The notes beneath the pieces are model-generated. The model made no database searches. It had not been told where the DNA came from and saw only the letters and a program-made list of their open reading frames with translations. The translations under genes were made by a program, and so were the position numbers. Below are positions 11,976 through 25,647 of a DNA stretch of 64,000 bases, piece by piece. The DNA lies in assembly GCF_036417845.1 (NCBI RefSeq), contig NC_089982.1:42309684-42373683 (forward strand), in the 5' to 3' direction. Within the stretch, counting starts at the first letter, position 1. Each line of letters opens with the position of its first letter. The DNA is from Apteryx mantelli (Eukaryota; Chordata; Aves; Apterygiformes; Apterygidae).

Positions 11976-14900
11976 TTCAGTCTTAGACCACGGTAGCCTT
12001 TCCTCAGTCTTTTTTAGATCTCCTTGTCACAGGTTTAATCTGCAACAATTTGCTTTCGCAAAGTGCTCCAAGTGGCATTTTATCCAGCCATAGGATAACA
12101 AGGGGAAAAAAACAATCTCACTAAAGTAAGTGAGGGGTGGAAAAATTACTCCAAAAATTGCTCCATTGCTTTTTACCTAATACATACACTTGATGTTGAG
12201 TGGCCAAGTGCCCACAGCAGCACTGGCATTGAGTCAAGGCAAATCAGAAGCTCTGAACACCTTAATCTCAGCTAGCAGGGCTGTACAGCAAAGAAAGAAC
12301 AAAACGAAATGAAGGACAAAAAAAGCAAAAATTAAACACTGCAGAAAATGTATTTACCCATGCAACACAAATAGGCATGCCTAAGTAACATCCCCTTTGC
12401 AAGGCCTCTGTTTTTAAAATCAGAGAAACTCAAGCATGTGTGTTCAGGAGGGGGGAAAAAAAAGAGAGAAAATCAAATAACATGACAAGCCTCTACTCCA
12501 AATTGCAGTTAGCAGCGGCCATCCTGAATCTGGAATTTTCCCTCTGCCCACTCTCCCATGAGCTAAATTTATTGCTCACTTAACCTTAGGCTGTGGTAAT
12601 GAAAGTAATGACCTCTAAAATTCACACAAGTGGATTCTAAGCCCAGCCCATACGGCAGTTAACAAAAATGGTGCAAAAACATATCCCGCTATAATCTACT
12701 TTATTACAAGTCACCCCAAATGGGGTATCCTAAGTGATAGTTCATATAAATCTCAGTGACAACAGACATAAGTCTCCAAAGCAGAATCATCTTTGGCTGT
12801 TACCAAAAACAGACATCTCATTAACTAGACCTGTGCCAGGGACCAGACCCGGAGCTTCTTTCTCCTTGGGGCAGAGCCCAGCCTTCATGGGTTGGGCTTG
12901 CAGCTCCAGCTCTTTCTGAGGGTCAGCAACAGCGGGGCAGTGCCAATGCGGGATCCAGTCGCCAGCTGTCACCAGCCTCCCAAGCTCACCTCAGCTGGCT
13001 TTGCACTCTCTGCTGAAGCTGGCTCTTTATAATCACCGCATGGCTACATCAAACCACAACAGGAGACGTAGTCCACCTCTGAGTGACCATCTTACTGACA
13101 AAGTTAATGTCACAGGCTTCAGAGAAAGGCATCTCTGCCTGAGATTTGGCTACTCTGATTTTCCAGCTAGCTAGGCATGCACCTGAACATTAACTCTCAG
13201 AGCTACTGCCTCTGCTAACTACATTTATCAGGTCTCCTTAGTCTGCATAGTCCGTTTTAGAGTCCAGTAGAGAACCTCTTTGCCCTGGGGCTTCTTGAAG
13301 CTTTGCTTCAGACAGCTCCAGAAGTAGATGCTTCATGCCAGAGGTGTGTGTGTTTGCAGGCAATGAGGAGTCAGGACTCCTCGATTTCCAACAGCATGAC
13401 TTTATCCCAGCCTGACAATCAACATTCGGCTTTAAACACGATCTCCACTGGTACACCTGCAGCACAGGGTGGCCAGGTCAGCGCTGGGACTGAACGGGAC
13501 ACTGATGGGTGCAGGATGGGCAAGGGGCAACATCCTGCAGGGAGGGGAGAGGCAGGTACTCTCATAAGCTGCAACCTCTTCAGCACCGGCAAGGTGTCAG
13601 GCCTAGATTTCATGCTCTTGGGTTTTCTTTTCCCTTAGTCAAGCTCTGCTCTTGGTTATTTATTAAATATCAAACTCAAAACCAGAAAATGCTGATGCTC
13701 CTTCTTCCCTCTCCTGTCCCCAAAGCAGAGAGGAAACCTAGAGCCCCCGGACGTCTGCTGGGGCCCGGCTCGGAAAAGCAGTGCTGATGGCAAGCGGTGG
13801 GAAGTCCTTCCTCCCTGCCCACCTCTCCAAAAGGGACTAGAGGTCAGGAGGGGATGGGGTTGCTTCTCCTGGACAGCCAAGCTGTTCCCTGTCCCTCACC
13901 CCGCCAGCTCCCCAAGCCAGGAAGGAGAGATCCCATCCCACCCCAGGTGTTGGGGTGGGGACTTACACCTCTGCAACGCCCCCCCCCACCCCAGGGATTG
14001 CACAGCCTCCCCCACCACACACACCCGTCCAAGTCTCCAAAAGGATTTCAATCAAAAGTTTAATGCTGAAGGATCAAAAGGGTAAAATAGCGTGCTGTGA
14101 GGTGACTGGGGATACAGCATAAAAACTATTGGAGCTCTTCAAAGGGAAGCACAAAACATTGTTAGCCCAAGCTGACGGTTTACCCAAACACTCGCAACTC
14201 CAACCTGAAGCCTACCCCTCCCTGGGATTTTGTCATCTGCACCTAATGGAGCAAGCAAACATCAGCCTAAACAGCACACAACCACACACTTAGTCATGGG
14301 AAAGCAGTCACAGGAGAAACTCACCTTGCAATTGCTCTGCCTGTCTTTGATCTTCTCTGGGGTTGGCTCCCGAGGGTGGATGGAGAACAAGGAGTAGGGA
14401 AAGGGGAAGGCGCCTCTGGTATTCCTCCAGCTCAGATCCTAAAGATTGGTGAGGAAGGCTGGAGACTCCCCCTTAAAGCCAAACTCCACCTTATCCCAGT
14501 ATCACATGATGGTGTTCTGCTGAGCATATCCTGAAAATCTCACTGCAAGCACATCACCTTTAAATTACACATCTGGGGGTGGGTTGCCTAGTAATTCAGA
14601 TATAAATGCAATTAAATATTGAAACAAAAGAGGAGGGGGAAGAGCACAGAGAAAAGCTCAGGAAGGGAGACAGTTTCAAATTGCTGTCTGGCTGTTTCAG
14701 CATTTTGTTTGCAAATTATTGCCACCTTGTGGCCAAAGTTAAGATGATATTAAAAAAAACCTTTTTGGAAAGTGGAATAGGAGGCGATTTTAACTACGAG
14801 GAGCAAGTTCTAAAGTTTGTTTTGTCCTTTTAAACCAGTACAACTAGCTTATGGCCTGTATTTTTCATGAACAGTGATGACTGGCTTGATGAGAATTGCT

Positions 14901-17900
14901 GCTGTTATTATTTTTTCCAATTAGAAGTAATATGAAACTATTTAAAAGTAAACTAAGTCAATAAAGGAAATATCAAACCTCAAGAAAATACAACTGTCAG
15001 TGTGTCCCTCTGCAGGTGTCTTTCTGATTCATGCCAGCCAAGTGGTTCATCATACTATATGAGCTGTGGAAAAAGAAAGGCATTTCTGCAGGTTCATACT
15101 CACCACTGGGATATTCCAGGGAGCTGGAAAGAGAATGGACCCCTGAAAGTAAAGAGCAAATCCTCATAAAGACATGCAGAGCTGGAAAGCCTCAGCCAGC
15201 TCTTCCTGTTCTTATAAAAACTGCAGTTTTCAGCAACCAGACTTTTTAATACAGCTGGCATGAGTAGCTCTGCAAACTACTACCAGCTATGGGAGGATAG
15301 TTTCAGACTTCCACTATTTACTGAACACATTCATAAAAAGCAAATACTAATTTTATTTTCTCTTCATTCTTTTCATGATCCTGAGATACCCTGCTCTCTC
15401 ACTTATTAAAAGCACTGCTGCAGCAGCTCTAATAGGTATAAAAAACAGTGGGTCTGGATCCCAAAACAGAAGTCCAAGAGAAGCTATTCAGATAAACTCA
15501 TATCTATTAAAAAGCACTTTGAAAATCATATAACTGGCATGTAGCCTGCAGGCTACATTAAGAAATTGGAATGCTTACAAAACAGAGGTCCTAACTCTTC
15601 CAAGGCTCCAGATTAATTTTTCAAGTGTAAGAAGTTACAATCTCTTACATTCTTACCTTCAGTCGTACCTGTATTATATGACAACACTGTTATGTTGCTG
15701 GTTACTCTCAAGAGAAGAACCATATTAATTACTACTAAAAAATCAGGTGCACATAATAAATGATTGTAATATTTTTTGCAGAATGAGCTTCATGGGAAGG
15801 TTTCAGAATCCCACATTGAGGTTCGCGTTTATCCTGTATTTCTAGGAGCTCAGCTCAAGTACGTTTAAACTGCAGCCCTCACTGTGAGAAAGGAAAATGC
15901 AGGTGTACCTCAAGGTTGCTCTAAACCAGTAACTTGGGCACTGCTGACATTTTAACAGCAGCAGCCAGGAGGTTACTGCAGGCTGTATATAATGCCACTC
16001 GGGAACTTAAAAAAAACTGTTCATTGTTAACATGCACCAATTTCCATTTGAGCAGAGCAAAGCTGTAAACCCAAAGATCAAAGTTAGAGCAGAAGATCCC
16101 ATAAAGGGCATATTTTAGTCTGAACCAGTGATGTTTTAGGACATGTATAACTGAAGATCTTCGCTGATTATGGACATGGAACTATTCAAGACATTACTGA
16201 AAAAGAGAATTATTATCCAATATATACATTTTTAAGGGCAATCTCTGTGTGGCTAGGTAGGGAAAAAGCCTTTCTTTTCTATGCCAGGAGGATCTCACTA
16301 TTTCCCTATAATGCTTTTACCCATATGGGTAAGACAGCTTTTTTAAAAATTAAAATAAGCATTCTATGATGCAGAATCCTAGCACTCTGCCAATGGGTAC
16401 CAAGAGCAGAGATGCAGTATTTACACATCTTTAGGACAAGTTCAGAATAGGAGGCATTAATATGGTGTCCTAGCAAAATCCAAATAGAGAAATGCCATTA
16501 TCTGTGCCATAGAAATTTCCAAAGTTTCAAGTAAGTAGGATCTTTCTCCTTCATATTGCCATTAGTTGTGAGGGTTCATCTCAGAACTGTCTCCCTTTCA
16601 TCAGTAAATGAAGCGATTCATAATACTTCATATTTTAATGGTTATTCTACAAGAACTTCAAACATCATCTAAACAGATGAAAAAAATCTCATGATACATC
16701 TTTTATACTATAATATATAAACATAACTATCACCTATAGAGATTGAAGATAGGATCCTATCTGCCACTCAAGGACCTGAAATCATAGAGACGGTAACAGA
16801 AGCTCATTCACTTTGCAAGTGGATGCAAGGTCAGGCCTTAAGCAGAGCAGTGGAGCAATGGAAGGGGCTACCCAAGTCACTGAGCCTGGTCTCCTGCAGT
16901 GGGTCTGCACAGGACACTGGGGAGTTGGTAAGAGAAGTCCTGAATTTTAACTACAGGCTCATCATCTTTCTCATCCCCATATCAATCCTATGATAATGCC
17001 AACAGATCTAATTAAATAAGGTTTGGGTAGTACTTCAGAAGAGCCCTCTGGCCTGTAAAAGCCAAGGCTGATGCTGTGTTGAAAAACCATTAAGTTAATT
17101 CAGTATTCTTAACTTTGGAGCCTAAGCATTCCTTTAAAGCGTAGTTTGCTATAATCCTAGTCTTAACACAAGCATTCCGTCCTGTCACACAAACACCTTG
17201 TGTTGTGTGCTCACCTCAGATGATTGAATCTATTGGAGCTATACCAATCGTTTCTGAAGCACTTCATATACATGTGAGCACTAAAATAACAAAATATAAA
17301 CATAACTAATAAATAATAATTTTAATAAAGAGAGATATTCTTTTCAAACTTTTTACATTATATCTATATAAAATGCATGCTGTAAAGTAAAGGCTGCACA
17401 GCATCAAGTATGTACTAAAAGAAAATCAGATATTAGCAGCTCTTTTAGCTATTCTAGGTGTCTCCAGTCTCAGCAGTATTATATTACAGGTGAAGCACTA
17501 AGCTCAAAAAGATGTCAAATAATACCTCTGTAACTCTTTTCTACTCCTAATCACTGACAAGGCACAAGAACACTGGAGTAGCAAGATAGCAAGATAGATT
17601 ATCTTCTTCCTTGGAGTAAATTATTTTAGTGCATCAAAGGCACCCTATGCTGTAAGACTGTGTTTGTTTGTGGGTGCATGTGTATTTGTGTGAAGGCATT
17701 ACATTGCAAAAAGAGAATAAGTGCAATAAACAGAATAAAAGTATTTTAACTAATGAAATAGAACAGCAGGAGTAAAAGACAATAGTGCTTCTTTGAAGCA
17801 GTAGCATTGAGAAGGGAACAAGATGTTTTTATGAAACACATGGAAAAAAATTTGCACTGAAATAATTTAACTAACTAGGCATTTTGCTGTTGACTACAAT

Positions 17901-20900
17901 GAGAATAGCATCAAATCCTCTGTGTGTCTAAGAGCATGTCTATACTGCAACGACTACAACTGCCCCCAAACCTACACTTCATTTGACTGCTAGTGTCACA
18001 AACCCAAATAAGCTGCATGAATAATTATGTGGTCAATCTCTGCTGAGTGCCATGCTGCTGCAGTTCCACAGTATAGTCAAGCTAACTAGTTTAAAGCTAG
18101 CCTGATGATATGCAATGTTACTTGAAGACTACTTGAGACATAACCTTTGTCTATTTGCCTAAAATACAGAAGAAAACATGTTTCCTACAGCTACAGCCAG
18201 CCCATTCAGGTTTCAAGCTGTTAGGTAACACAAACCCTTCTTACAAAAATGGTCAGTTACCTACTCAGATGTCCTGCCCTTCATCGCAAAGACAGCTCAA
18301 GCATCACTACCTTTTCAGTAGTCCAAGGCTCATTGCATTCATGTCCAACTGTTTTATGCAAGGTAAGAAGACCCTGAGGAAGAGATGTGGCAAGTATATA
18401 TCTAGAGAAGCAAAACATAACTGGGATTTTTAATAGTACTTTGTACATGTGTGGAATGAACAGTTGGACTGATGTGTGGAAAAACAAATTCAACCAACAG
18501 AAATGCTTTCTGTGGCTCTCATAAAATTCCTCAGACTATTTTTAGCCATGTCCTTCCATTTTAGACTGTCTTGCTGATAGATAGCTGCTCCATTGGCAGC
18601 AGACTTTATAATAATGTTAGACTGACTCACAGTAGCCTTTGACTCAGGGTGACTGACTGTATGCTGTGGAATTTGGACACTGGCTGTTTAAACCTTGATT
18701 TTTCAGAGGCATTCTTCCATTCTCACTGACTTCAGTTGGAGCTTTGAGTCTTCATGTCTTTCACAGTTAGCCTTTAGAAGCTAAATTTTCAAATATATTG
18801 AGACAACACTCCCAAAAGAAAGATATATTTGGGAATATGATAAGAAACTTGCCAAAATGAATTTGCATTCTTAAATCTGATAGAGTCCTCTCCTGTATTT
18901 TCTGCTGTGCCATTCTCATCCAGGAGTCTCTCTCTCTCTAATATACCATTTTTCTCCCCCAGCTCCATCAGAGCAGGTATCCTCCATCATTATGAACTTT
19001 TACTTCCTGGAGGACTCCTCCATGGGTTCAATGACTGCATGGATGCTGATCCAGTGACTGACTTCTAGGGAACTTGTACTATATCCAGTGTCAGTCCTGA
19101 GTCCTACCTTTTCCTATCTCCAGATCACCTATTTTATTATTCAGTAGCGATACTGGCAATCAGAGGTACACAACCAATGAAGAGGAAAAAATGCTAGTGG
19201 CATTTTTTTGAGTAAAGCTTTGCCTCTGATGTGATCAAGTCTCAGCAATTAACTGTCCAAATACTGTTAAGAGAAATCTGATGTTATTTACAGGTTTGGG
19301 TGGAAAAAAAAAAAAACCACACCTGCCTGTACATTACTCATTGATGAACTCTCCTGAAACAGGATGATCAAAAAAACAAGTATGATATTTTGTTCCTAGA
19401 GTAAGTTGTTTTGAGGAAGAAACTCTTGTCTTAGTGATTGCTCTTGCTAAGAACAATTTAATTCCATATGGAAGTTGTTTGGGAAGCTGTAGTAGGTGAC
19501 TACCTGTCACAGAAATGGACAACATGGAGGTAGGCTGTTTGTACCTTTACAGAGATACAGTGTAACTCCCAGAACTCATAGCAATAGGATGTAAGAACCC
19601 ACAATTTCCTACACTTTCCCATCTGTGGCTCTGTTGGCAAACTTTTTTTTTTTAAAGAGAATGTCATTTTTCTGGAGTCAGAAGTTTCCACAGAAAGATA
19701 CAGTGTCTCTAAAACTTCCCTTTGACAGCTCCTTCTAGGAGGGACCTTCTAGTCCAAGCAGCAGGGCGAGCAATGCAGGAAACTCACCTGGAATATGGGG
19801 CACCCAGGTTATTCAGCACCTGGGGAAATGTGAGTCTTAGTCCCCTGCACAGTTGGTTAGGCCAAGGGAGGGTTTCTATCTTCCTGTCACATACTTGTGT
19901 GAAAAGCTTCAAAGCCATCAGTGTTAGATGGGAAAATGGTCGAAAATGCTAAGAGCTGCTGCTCAGCCCTATAAAGGATTATTAATTTTGTTCTCCTTTG
20001 TGACTAACAGAAGGAGAGCTGTCTTAATATGATGAGATGGATTGGCATGTCACTTCCACCTGCCAGCTCCCTGCACTTCGCTTGCACATGCAATGATTCA
20101 CCAGCAGTGGGTGGTGAATAATGCAGAAACAGGCAAAGAGAACACGGGATGCAATCTTTCTCATCATACTGAGCTCATCCGCTGAAGATTAAGGTTAATT
20201 GTTCCTTCATCATTTAACCTAAATGGAACAGTTAATTTTTTTAAACTAAATTAAATAGAGATCCTAACTGGACTTTCAGTGTTCCAAAGTTACCTTACAA
20301 TATGGGTGCTGCAGCTGTTTTGTCTTTGTGTGGTACAATTTTTCACAGGCTAATTATACTGACAGCTTTCCAGTAGTACTGTGTTAGTATCAAGAGTAGA
20401 AGGAGTGCCTTGGCAAATAGCAGTCACTACGTTTTCGTGTCAGATTCTGCCACTTTTGCTCCCAGAGGCCTGCATGTCACTCAGTTCTCTGGTAGTCCTA
20501 TAATTGGACAGTGATCAATGAGACTTCTTTTGCTAGAAGATAACGGCTGGTGTGAACAGCAGAATTTGTCTTTTAATGTTTTATCCTATGACATACCCAA
20601 CAGCTTTTACACTTTAAAATATTGTTCACTTAAAAATGCCCTGCATTCCCACTGACAGCCCTGATCAAATTAAAACTTCCCTTCAGGTATTTGCCCCTGC
20701 AAGAACTGAGCTATTCAACTCAGAGAGAAATACTGTTTGGGGAATGCATCACCTCCCACTTGTTTTAAAGAATGTTAAAAATTAAAGGGTTTGAGTAGTA
20801 TGTGTGAATGCTGCTGAAGCCCAGCTCAGGCCAAAGTGAGCGGGACTAAAGAGCACTCAGAGCAGTCCTCTGTGATTGCCTAGCTATTTTCAGACTTCTT

Positions 20901-21170
20901 GATGTTCCACAACATCAAGAGCATTTCACTATTGCAAATTGCTATGTCCTGAATTCAGAGGGAAAAATTGAGAGCTTCCCTTAAATACTGGTGAGTGCAG
21001 GATTTGTTTACAGTATCATTATATTTCCATGGAAACTATAGTTGTCATACCATTTAATGCTGAAATAATATGCTCCACATATCGCACAAAATAGCCTACC
21101 GAAATGCATCCATGAAGTAAATTAAGCCCTAATCATGGCTGTAAGCGAATGAACGGCAAGCATTTCAGGC
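11976..21170. other. Non-coding spacer between NPY1R and the CpG island
   Basis: If NPY1R uses a distal 5' exon at the island near 21.2-22.0 kb, this stretch is its 5' UTR intron; otherwise it is intergenic. There is a mildly GC-rich patch at about 13450-14030 with a C-run near 13978-13990, but no supportable exon. Remaining frames are short and unrecognisable. I saw no LINE 3' ends or RNA genes. Confidence 0.5.
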
Positions 21171-21498
21171 AGCATCAAGAGGAACCAGGTCTAGCCTTTA
21201 GGCTAGGATGCATCTGCCTGGCCAGCGACGACTCCCTCCCGCCTCCGTAGGGACGACAGCACCTGTGTAGGCTCCGCCGCCAGGCAGCCTGGAGGATGTC
21301 GCCTTCATCCTTTCCGTTAGGAGCTGCGGTCGCTCGGCCGCGGACCCCTTTCCAGTGATGGGTGCCACCTGGGCTGCCACCTCCACCGGCCTCGGGGGCA
21401 CGACGGGGCCGCTGAGATGCTCCGCGGGGCCCCGGCCCGCCTGAGGCCCCGGCAGGGCCGGGCTCTCCGCCGGCCCTAGGAGCCCCGGCAGCAGCCAG

Positions 21499-21540
21499 CC
21501 GGGCCCGGGCCCGCACCCGCACCCGGGCCCGGGCCCGCAC
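21499..21540. repeat. 18-bp direct repeat of GGGCCC-type units in the CpG island
   Basis: The 18-base unit beginning CCGGGCCCGGG occurs at 21499-21516 and again at 21523-21540, separated by a short CCGCAC unit. The tract is GC-only apart from a few A bases, and its minus strand carries repeated GGG runs that could fold into a G-quadruplex. Confidence 0.8.
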
Positions 21541-21855
21541 CGCAGCGGGGCCGCGGCACCCCCATGAGCCCGGCGGGCAGAGCGGGGCACCGCGCCCGGC
21601 GCCCAGGTGAGGCGGCACGTTCAGGCGGGCGCTCGGCCGCGGAGCCGCGCGCAGCCGCCGCGCAGCGGGAGCCGCGGCCGCGGGGAGCCGCGCAGGGGGC
21701 GGCCGGGGCTCAGCCCCCTCCGGAGTGCGGGCAAAGCCCTCCGGAGGGGCTGCGCAGTTTTACGCGGGGCAAGTGCGCTGTCGGCAAACGCGCGGAAATC
21801 CTGGTTTACGCGGCAGCTGCAGCGAGGAGGCCCGGCCCAGGAGCCGCCGGAACCG

Positions 21856-21890
21856 CGGGTCGGGTCGGGTCGGGTCGGGTCGGGTCGGGT
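21856..21890 (+). repeat. (CGGGT)7 pentanucleotide repeat, G-quadruplex-prone
   Basis: Seven perfect copies of CGGGT, giving seven GGG runs spaced by TC on the plus strand, which fits the G3N2 pattern of a parallel G-quadruplex. It lies near the downstream end of the CpG island between the two receptor genes. Confidence 0.95.
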
Positions 21891-22049
21891 CCGGCCCCGC
21901 TGCCGGACCCGCCCCGCCGCGCTTCGGCCGGAGCCGCGCCGCCCGCCGCGGCGGGGATGAGTGCTGCTGGCTCTCCGCGGGTGCGTTTCGTGCGCGCAGG
22001 GCTGAGCGATGCCGTGGGGTTCCCTAGCGAGGTCTAGAAACAAAAACAA

Positions 22050-25000
22050 TATATCTTTTTCTTTTCTTTTTCCTTTGCAAGCTGGGAGCTGCTGTGTTGC
22101 GCAGCGTGTATTTTAATCATACATTCCAAGTTTTCTCTTCTGGCGAACGAATACCCCATCACCTTACATCACTTTGCGTCTGGACAAATAATCTTATTAG
22201 TTGGTTTTTGCTTATTTTGGAAAGCCATATTCTTGTTTTGCAGGATAACGTTGTAATGCTTCTTTTAATTAGCCACATAAAGAGACATGCCATTAACATG
22301 CATGAAAATCTTTCTTCTGTACTTCGGAAGTAATCTCAACCTTTTGAAATCTCCAGGGTTCCCAGACTAGTTTTTGCTGTTGCATGTAAAGAACAGGAAC
22401 GTCTGAAGCAGCAGCATTTGATCTTTAGTTTGCACCGAGAGTGGGACTCTTCAGCAGCGTCTTTTGGCTCAGACACTATCTCAATCTTTAGTGATATAAG
22501 GGCATCATTTCTTCAGCAGTAACTACACAGCTCGGTGTTTTCCATAAGCTTAGATGATCAGACAGTTACAGCCTGACTGTTCATGATGGTGTAAAGTATT
22601 GGTGTAACTGTTTAAGTGGTGTACAAGTTAAAAAACAATATCTATAACTTCATTTCCTATACAGTCCTGTGACCATGCCAGTATTTGGAGGAGAGAAGGG
22701 AGTTTGTGTCTTTAAGAGAATTTTCATGTTTTGCTTCCTCCTTATATATATTTGTCTTTATTTGTCTTTAAAGTTTAAAAGAAAAAGAAAAAGGAATCAT
22801 AGGACTGTAATTTGTTCACAGCAGTAAAAATTAATTGTCCTGTATGGACACCGTTACACAGACTGAACAGGCTAGACAATACAGGCACCAGCCAGTCAGA
22901 ATTGCCTTAATAGGTACTAATACTGTAGCATATAAGCTCTTACCCCTGAATAAACCTTAATATAAGCATCTCATCTAACAGGAGGAAATTTTTCTGAAAG
23001 CACATATGCCTTCAATGGAGGATGGGTGCCTGCCAAACTTTTGTGCTATTGAAAATTTCCCTTTAAATATGTAAGGAAATAGAAAAATATTCAGCCTATT
23101 CACTCTCCTAAATAGTGACTTTTTTGTATTTTAAATATAAAGCAAATGCTTTTACATGAAATAATGAAATGAATGTTAAGAATTTAAATGTATTTAACTA
23201 GCACATTGTAGGTTATCTGCTGTCTTCAACTCAGCTAAAACTGAATAACCACTTAAGTTCTCTCTGCTACTCTCAGGCCTTATATCAACTGTAATTGAAA
23301 AGTCCTGTGAAGCATTATTTTGATGAAAATAAGAGTCAGAATTAAAAGAGTGATATTAAGGTGCAGCATGGACAAATGACGTTTAAGGAGGTGTTACTTA
23401 AAATCTTTCAAGATCATGGTACATCAGCTGTCATAAATTCCATTTTATTGTAAAAGGGAACTACAAATACTCCTTGTATTGAATGCTAATTGAATTAATC
23501 TGATTCTCACAGTAAATTTTCCTACGCACCCTGGATTCTGGCATGAAGTTGTAGTCACTCCTACCTCATGCATCCTAGCTTTCTATCTCATGCATCCTAT
23601 AGAAACTAAAGGAGACCTAAGCAAACCCCTTTAAAACTCACAAGGTGTGAGCTCATGCAGGTGTAACTGAGCACAGCCTCAGAGAGTGTCTGCAGAGGAA
23701 TACAGAAAAGGGAACCTCATTTATCTTGAGGAAATCATACTGACTGATGGATGTAGGTGATGAAAGTGATCCAACTCTTGGAGCTCATAGCTAGAAAATC
23801 TCCGTCAGATACCTTCAGACTGATTAAATCTGATCTTGAAAACATGCCTAAGAGCACCTTGGCACTGTAGTGACTACTGTTCAGTTTAGCAATACACTTC
23901 AAATATGAGGACAACATTTTCAAAAGAGGCTGTATTATTTAGTTCTGTTTCCTACTGTGGGATTTTCAGGAATCTTCATTTCGCTGAAAGCTACATACTG
24001 CATGTTACACTGAGATTGACCCAGTGACAGAGAGTGAATGAGTCCCAAAAAATAGAAGCAGCTGTTAAAACAAAACAGGAAGATACATGCCAGTAAGTGC
24101 AGAGAGCCCTCTGAAATCAGTGGTATGCTAAGACTGGGGACTGAAGATCAACAGCATGGGAGGGAAATATTTTTTGGAGCTTACTGCCAGGGACACTGAG
24201 GCTGAGTGAGCAATTTGTTCCCTATGAGCAAGAGAGCAAGCTTGTAGAGCAGCAGATCCACTTTGCAATTTTTGAAATTTTCGGGGAAAGTGTCAAAATC
24301 AAAAGAAAGTCTGCAGATTATAGGTACATGCACACATTGAAATCCACAAAGCATCAGTCATAGCAAAAAAAAATCATGATTCCTCTATGCAGAATACAGG
24401 AAACAAAAATATTGTAGCTATTACATAATAGGGATATAATTCCATAAGCCTGAAGCAGGGGATTATGTATTTTCTCCAGGGCAGAGCCCTCTGAAATACT
24501 CGGATAAAATTTATGTTAACTCAGACTTAGAAAACAGAAAGAAATTTCAGCTGATTTCAGAAGTCACTGACTTCAATTCCAATGACTTCAAGTCGTGCTC
24601 ATTGGCAGCTAGAATGAAGAAGAGTGAAAAACCTTCTGCTCATTTTAAGTGTGTTTTGGTTTTGTTTAGGTCTTTTTGCATTGTCTTGCCTGAGCTTTCT
24701 AAGCCTTAAGGAAATTTGTAGCTGATATGTGCACTTTTGAGAATTTTGACTTAGAAGCTTTAACACATGCAGGTTTTGCATCTAAACTGGAATGAATTTT
24801 CAAATGATTGGGTGGGGTTTGCATACGGTTAACACTGTCCTCTCTGTATTATATCTATTTATTTTGTTTGGATGTTTTTTAAGCAATTTTCCCTTCTGCT
24901 CGAGTAGCAGTGTTCAACATTATGTTCAACACTATTTTTCCAAATTAAGAGAAGATGGTTTGTATAAGCATCATGTTAGGAATTCCACTGGCCCCTGTGG

Positions 25001-25638
25001 GACAGTAGCTATCCTTAGAAACTTATTCTTTTTGCAACTTTCCACTATTTTGTATCAGTTTTTTACTAGCAAGGTAAGACATACTACTGCAGTTTTTATT
25101 GTATTTCAAAACATCGTATATTTTCCGGTGCTCCCATTTTAGTTTGTTGTCATGTAATGATTAGGCACCTGCCCAGATGGCGATTGTGAATTTCCTTACT
25201 GGTATCAATGAGCTGTTACTCACAGGAGTAATTTTGCTGACTCTAAATGGATTGCTTTTGTGACTAGCTGCTCGCGCATGGACAGGTTGACAATAGCAAA
25301 ACATCATTATATATGCAAATAGCAAATCTGCAAATTTGGTCTATAGCAAAACATAGTTAAAAGCCAGCCTCATAAGGCAGATCCTTAAATTGTAATCACC
25401 GAATATGAGCAGCCAGGTACTGAGGCCAAGGTGTGCTGAATGCCACGTGCTAAAACCTATGAAACTGGCTTGTGCTGACCTGAAGCTATGCAGGATTTGC
25501 CTCACAACAGAATAACACCACTATTAATTTAATTGCATTAAGGTGACATGAGATAAAATTATATTTTATTATATATACATTAACACCAGTATCATCTTTC
25601 CTTCAGTAGCTAATTAATGTTTTTCTTGTTCCAAGCAG
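22050..25638. other. Probable NPY5R 5' intron or intergenic spacer
   Basis: AT-rich sequence between the CpG island and the NPY5R coding exon. It contains no recognisable coding exon or interspersed repeat. The right end is a pyrimidine-rich tract (TTTTTCTTGTTCC) ending in AAGCAG at 25638, a credible splice acceptor, so most of this stretch is probably the last 5' UTR intron of NPY5R. Confidence 0.5.
25625..25638 (+). promoter_or_regulatory. Splice acceptor before the NPY5R coding exon
   Basis: A T/C-rich stretch followed by CCAAGCAG, with the AG at 25637-25638. The exon would start at 25639 with only 9 bases of 5' UTR before the ATG. NPY5R in mammals also has spliced 5' UTR exons, so this is likely real. 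Confidence 0.65.
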
Positions 25639-25647
25639 GACTAGAAT

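Larger units (their letters stand above)
21190..22035. promoter_or_regulatory. CpG island, candidate bidirectional promoter of NPY1R and NPY5R
   Basis: About 850 bases of extreme GC content and dense CpG inside an AT-rich region. NPY1R is transcribed leftward from about 9.7 kb away and NPY5R rightward, with its coding exon 3.6 kb away. NPY5R has a splice acceptor just before its ATG, so it needs an upstream 5' exon. A good plus-strand donor, CAG/GTGAGG, lies at 21604-21612 and could end such an exon. Mammalian NPY1R and NPY5R are known to be divergently arranged with overlapping 5' regions. Promoter function here is inferred. Long open frames in the island on both strands reflect the lack of A/T-rich stop codons. 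Confidence 0.6.

Noticed and set aside
19735-19780. Possible CR1 3'-end remnant (GGAGGGACCTTCTAGTCCAA)
   Set aside because: The resemblance to the CR1 motif GGACCTCTGGAGATCATCTAGTCCAA is short and lacks the flanking sequence and terminal repeat, so it could be chance.
21175-22049. Several overlapping open frames of 100-157 codons on both strands in the CpG island
   Set aside because: They arise because GC-rich DNA lacks stop codons. They overlap in many frames, are rich in Ala, Arg, Gly and Pro, and match no family.
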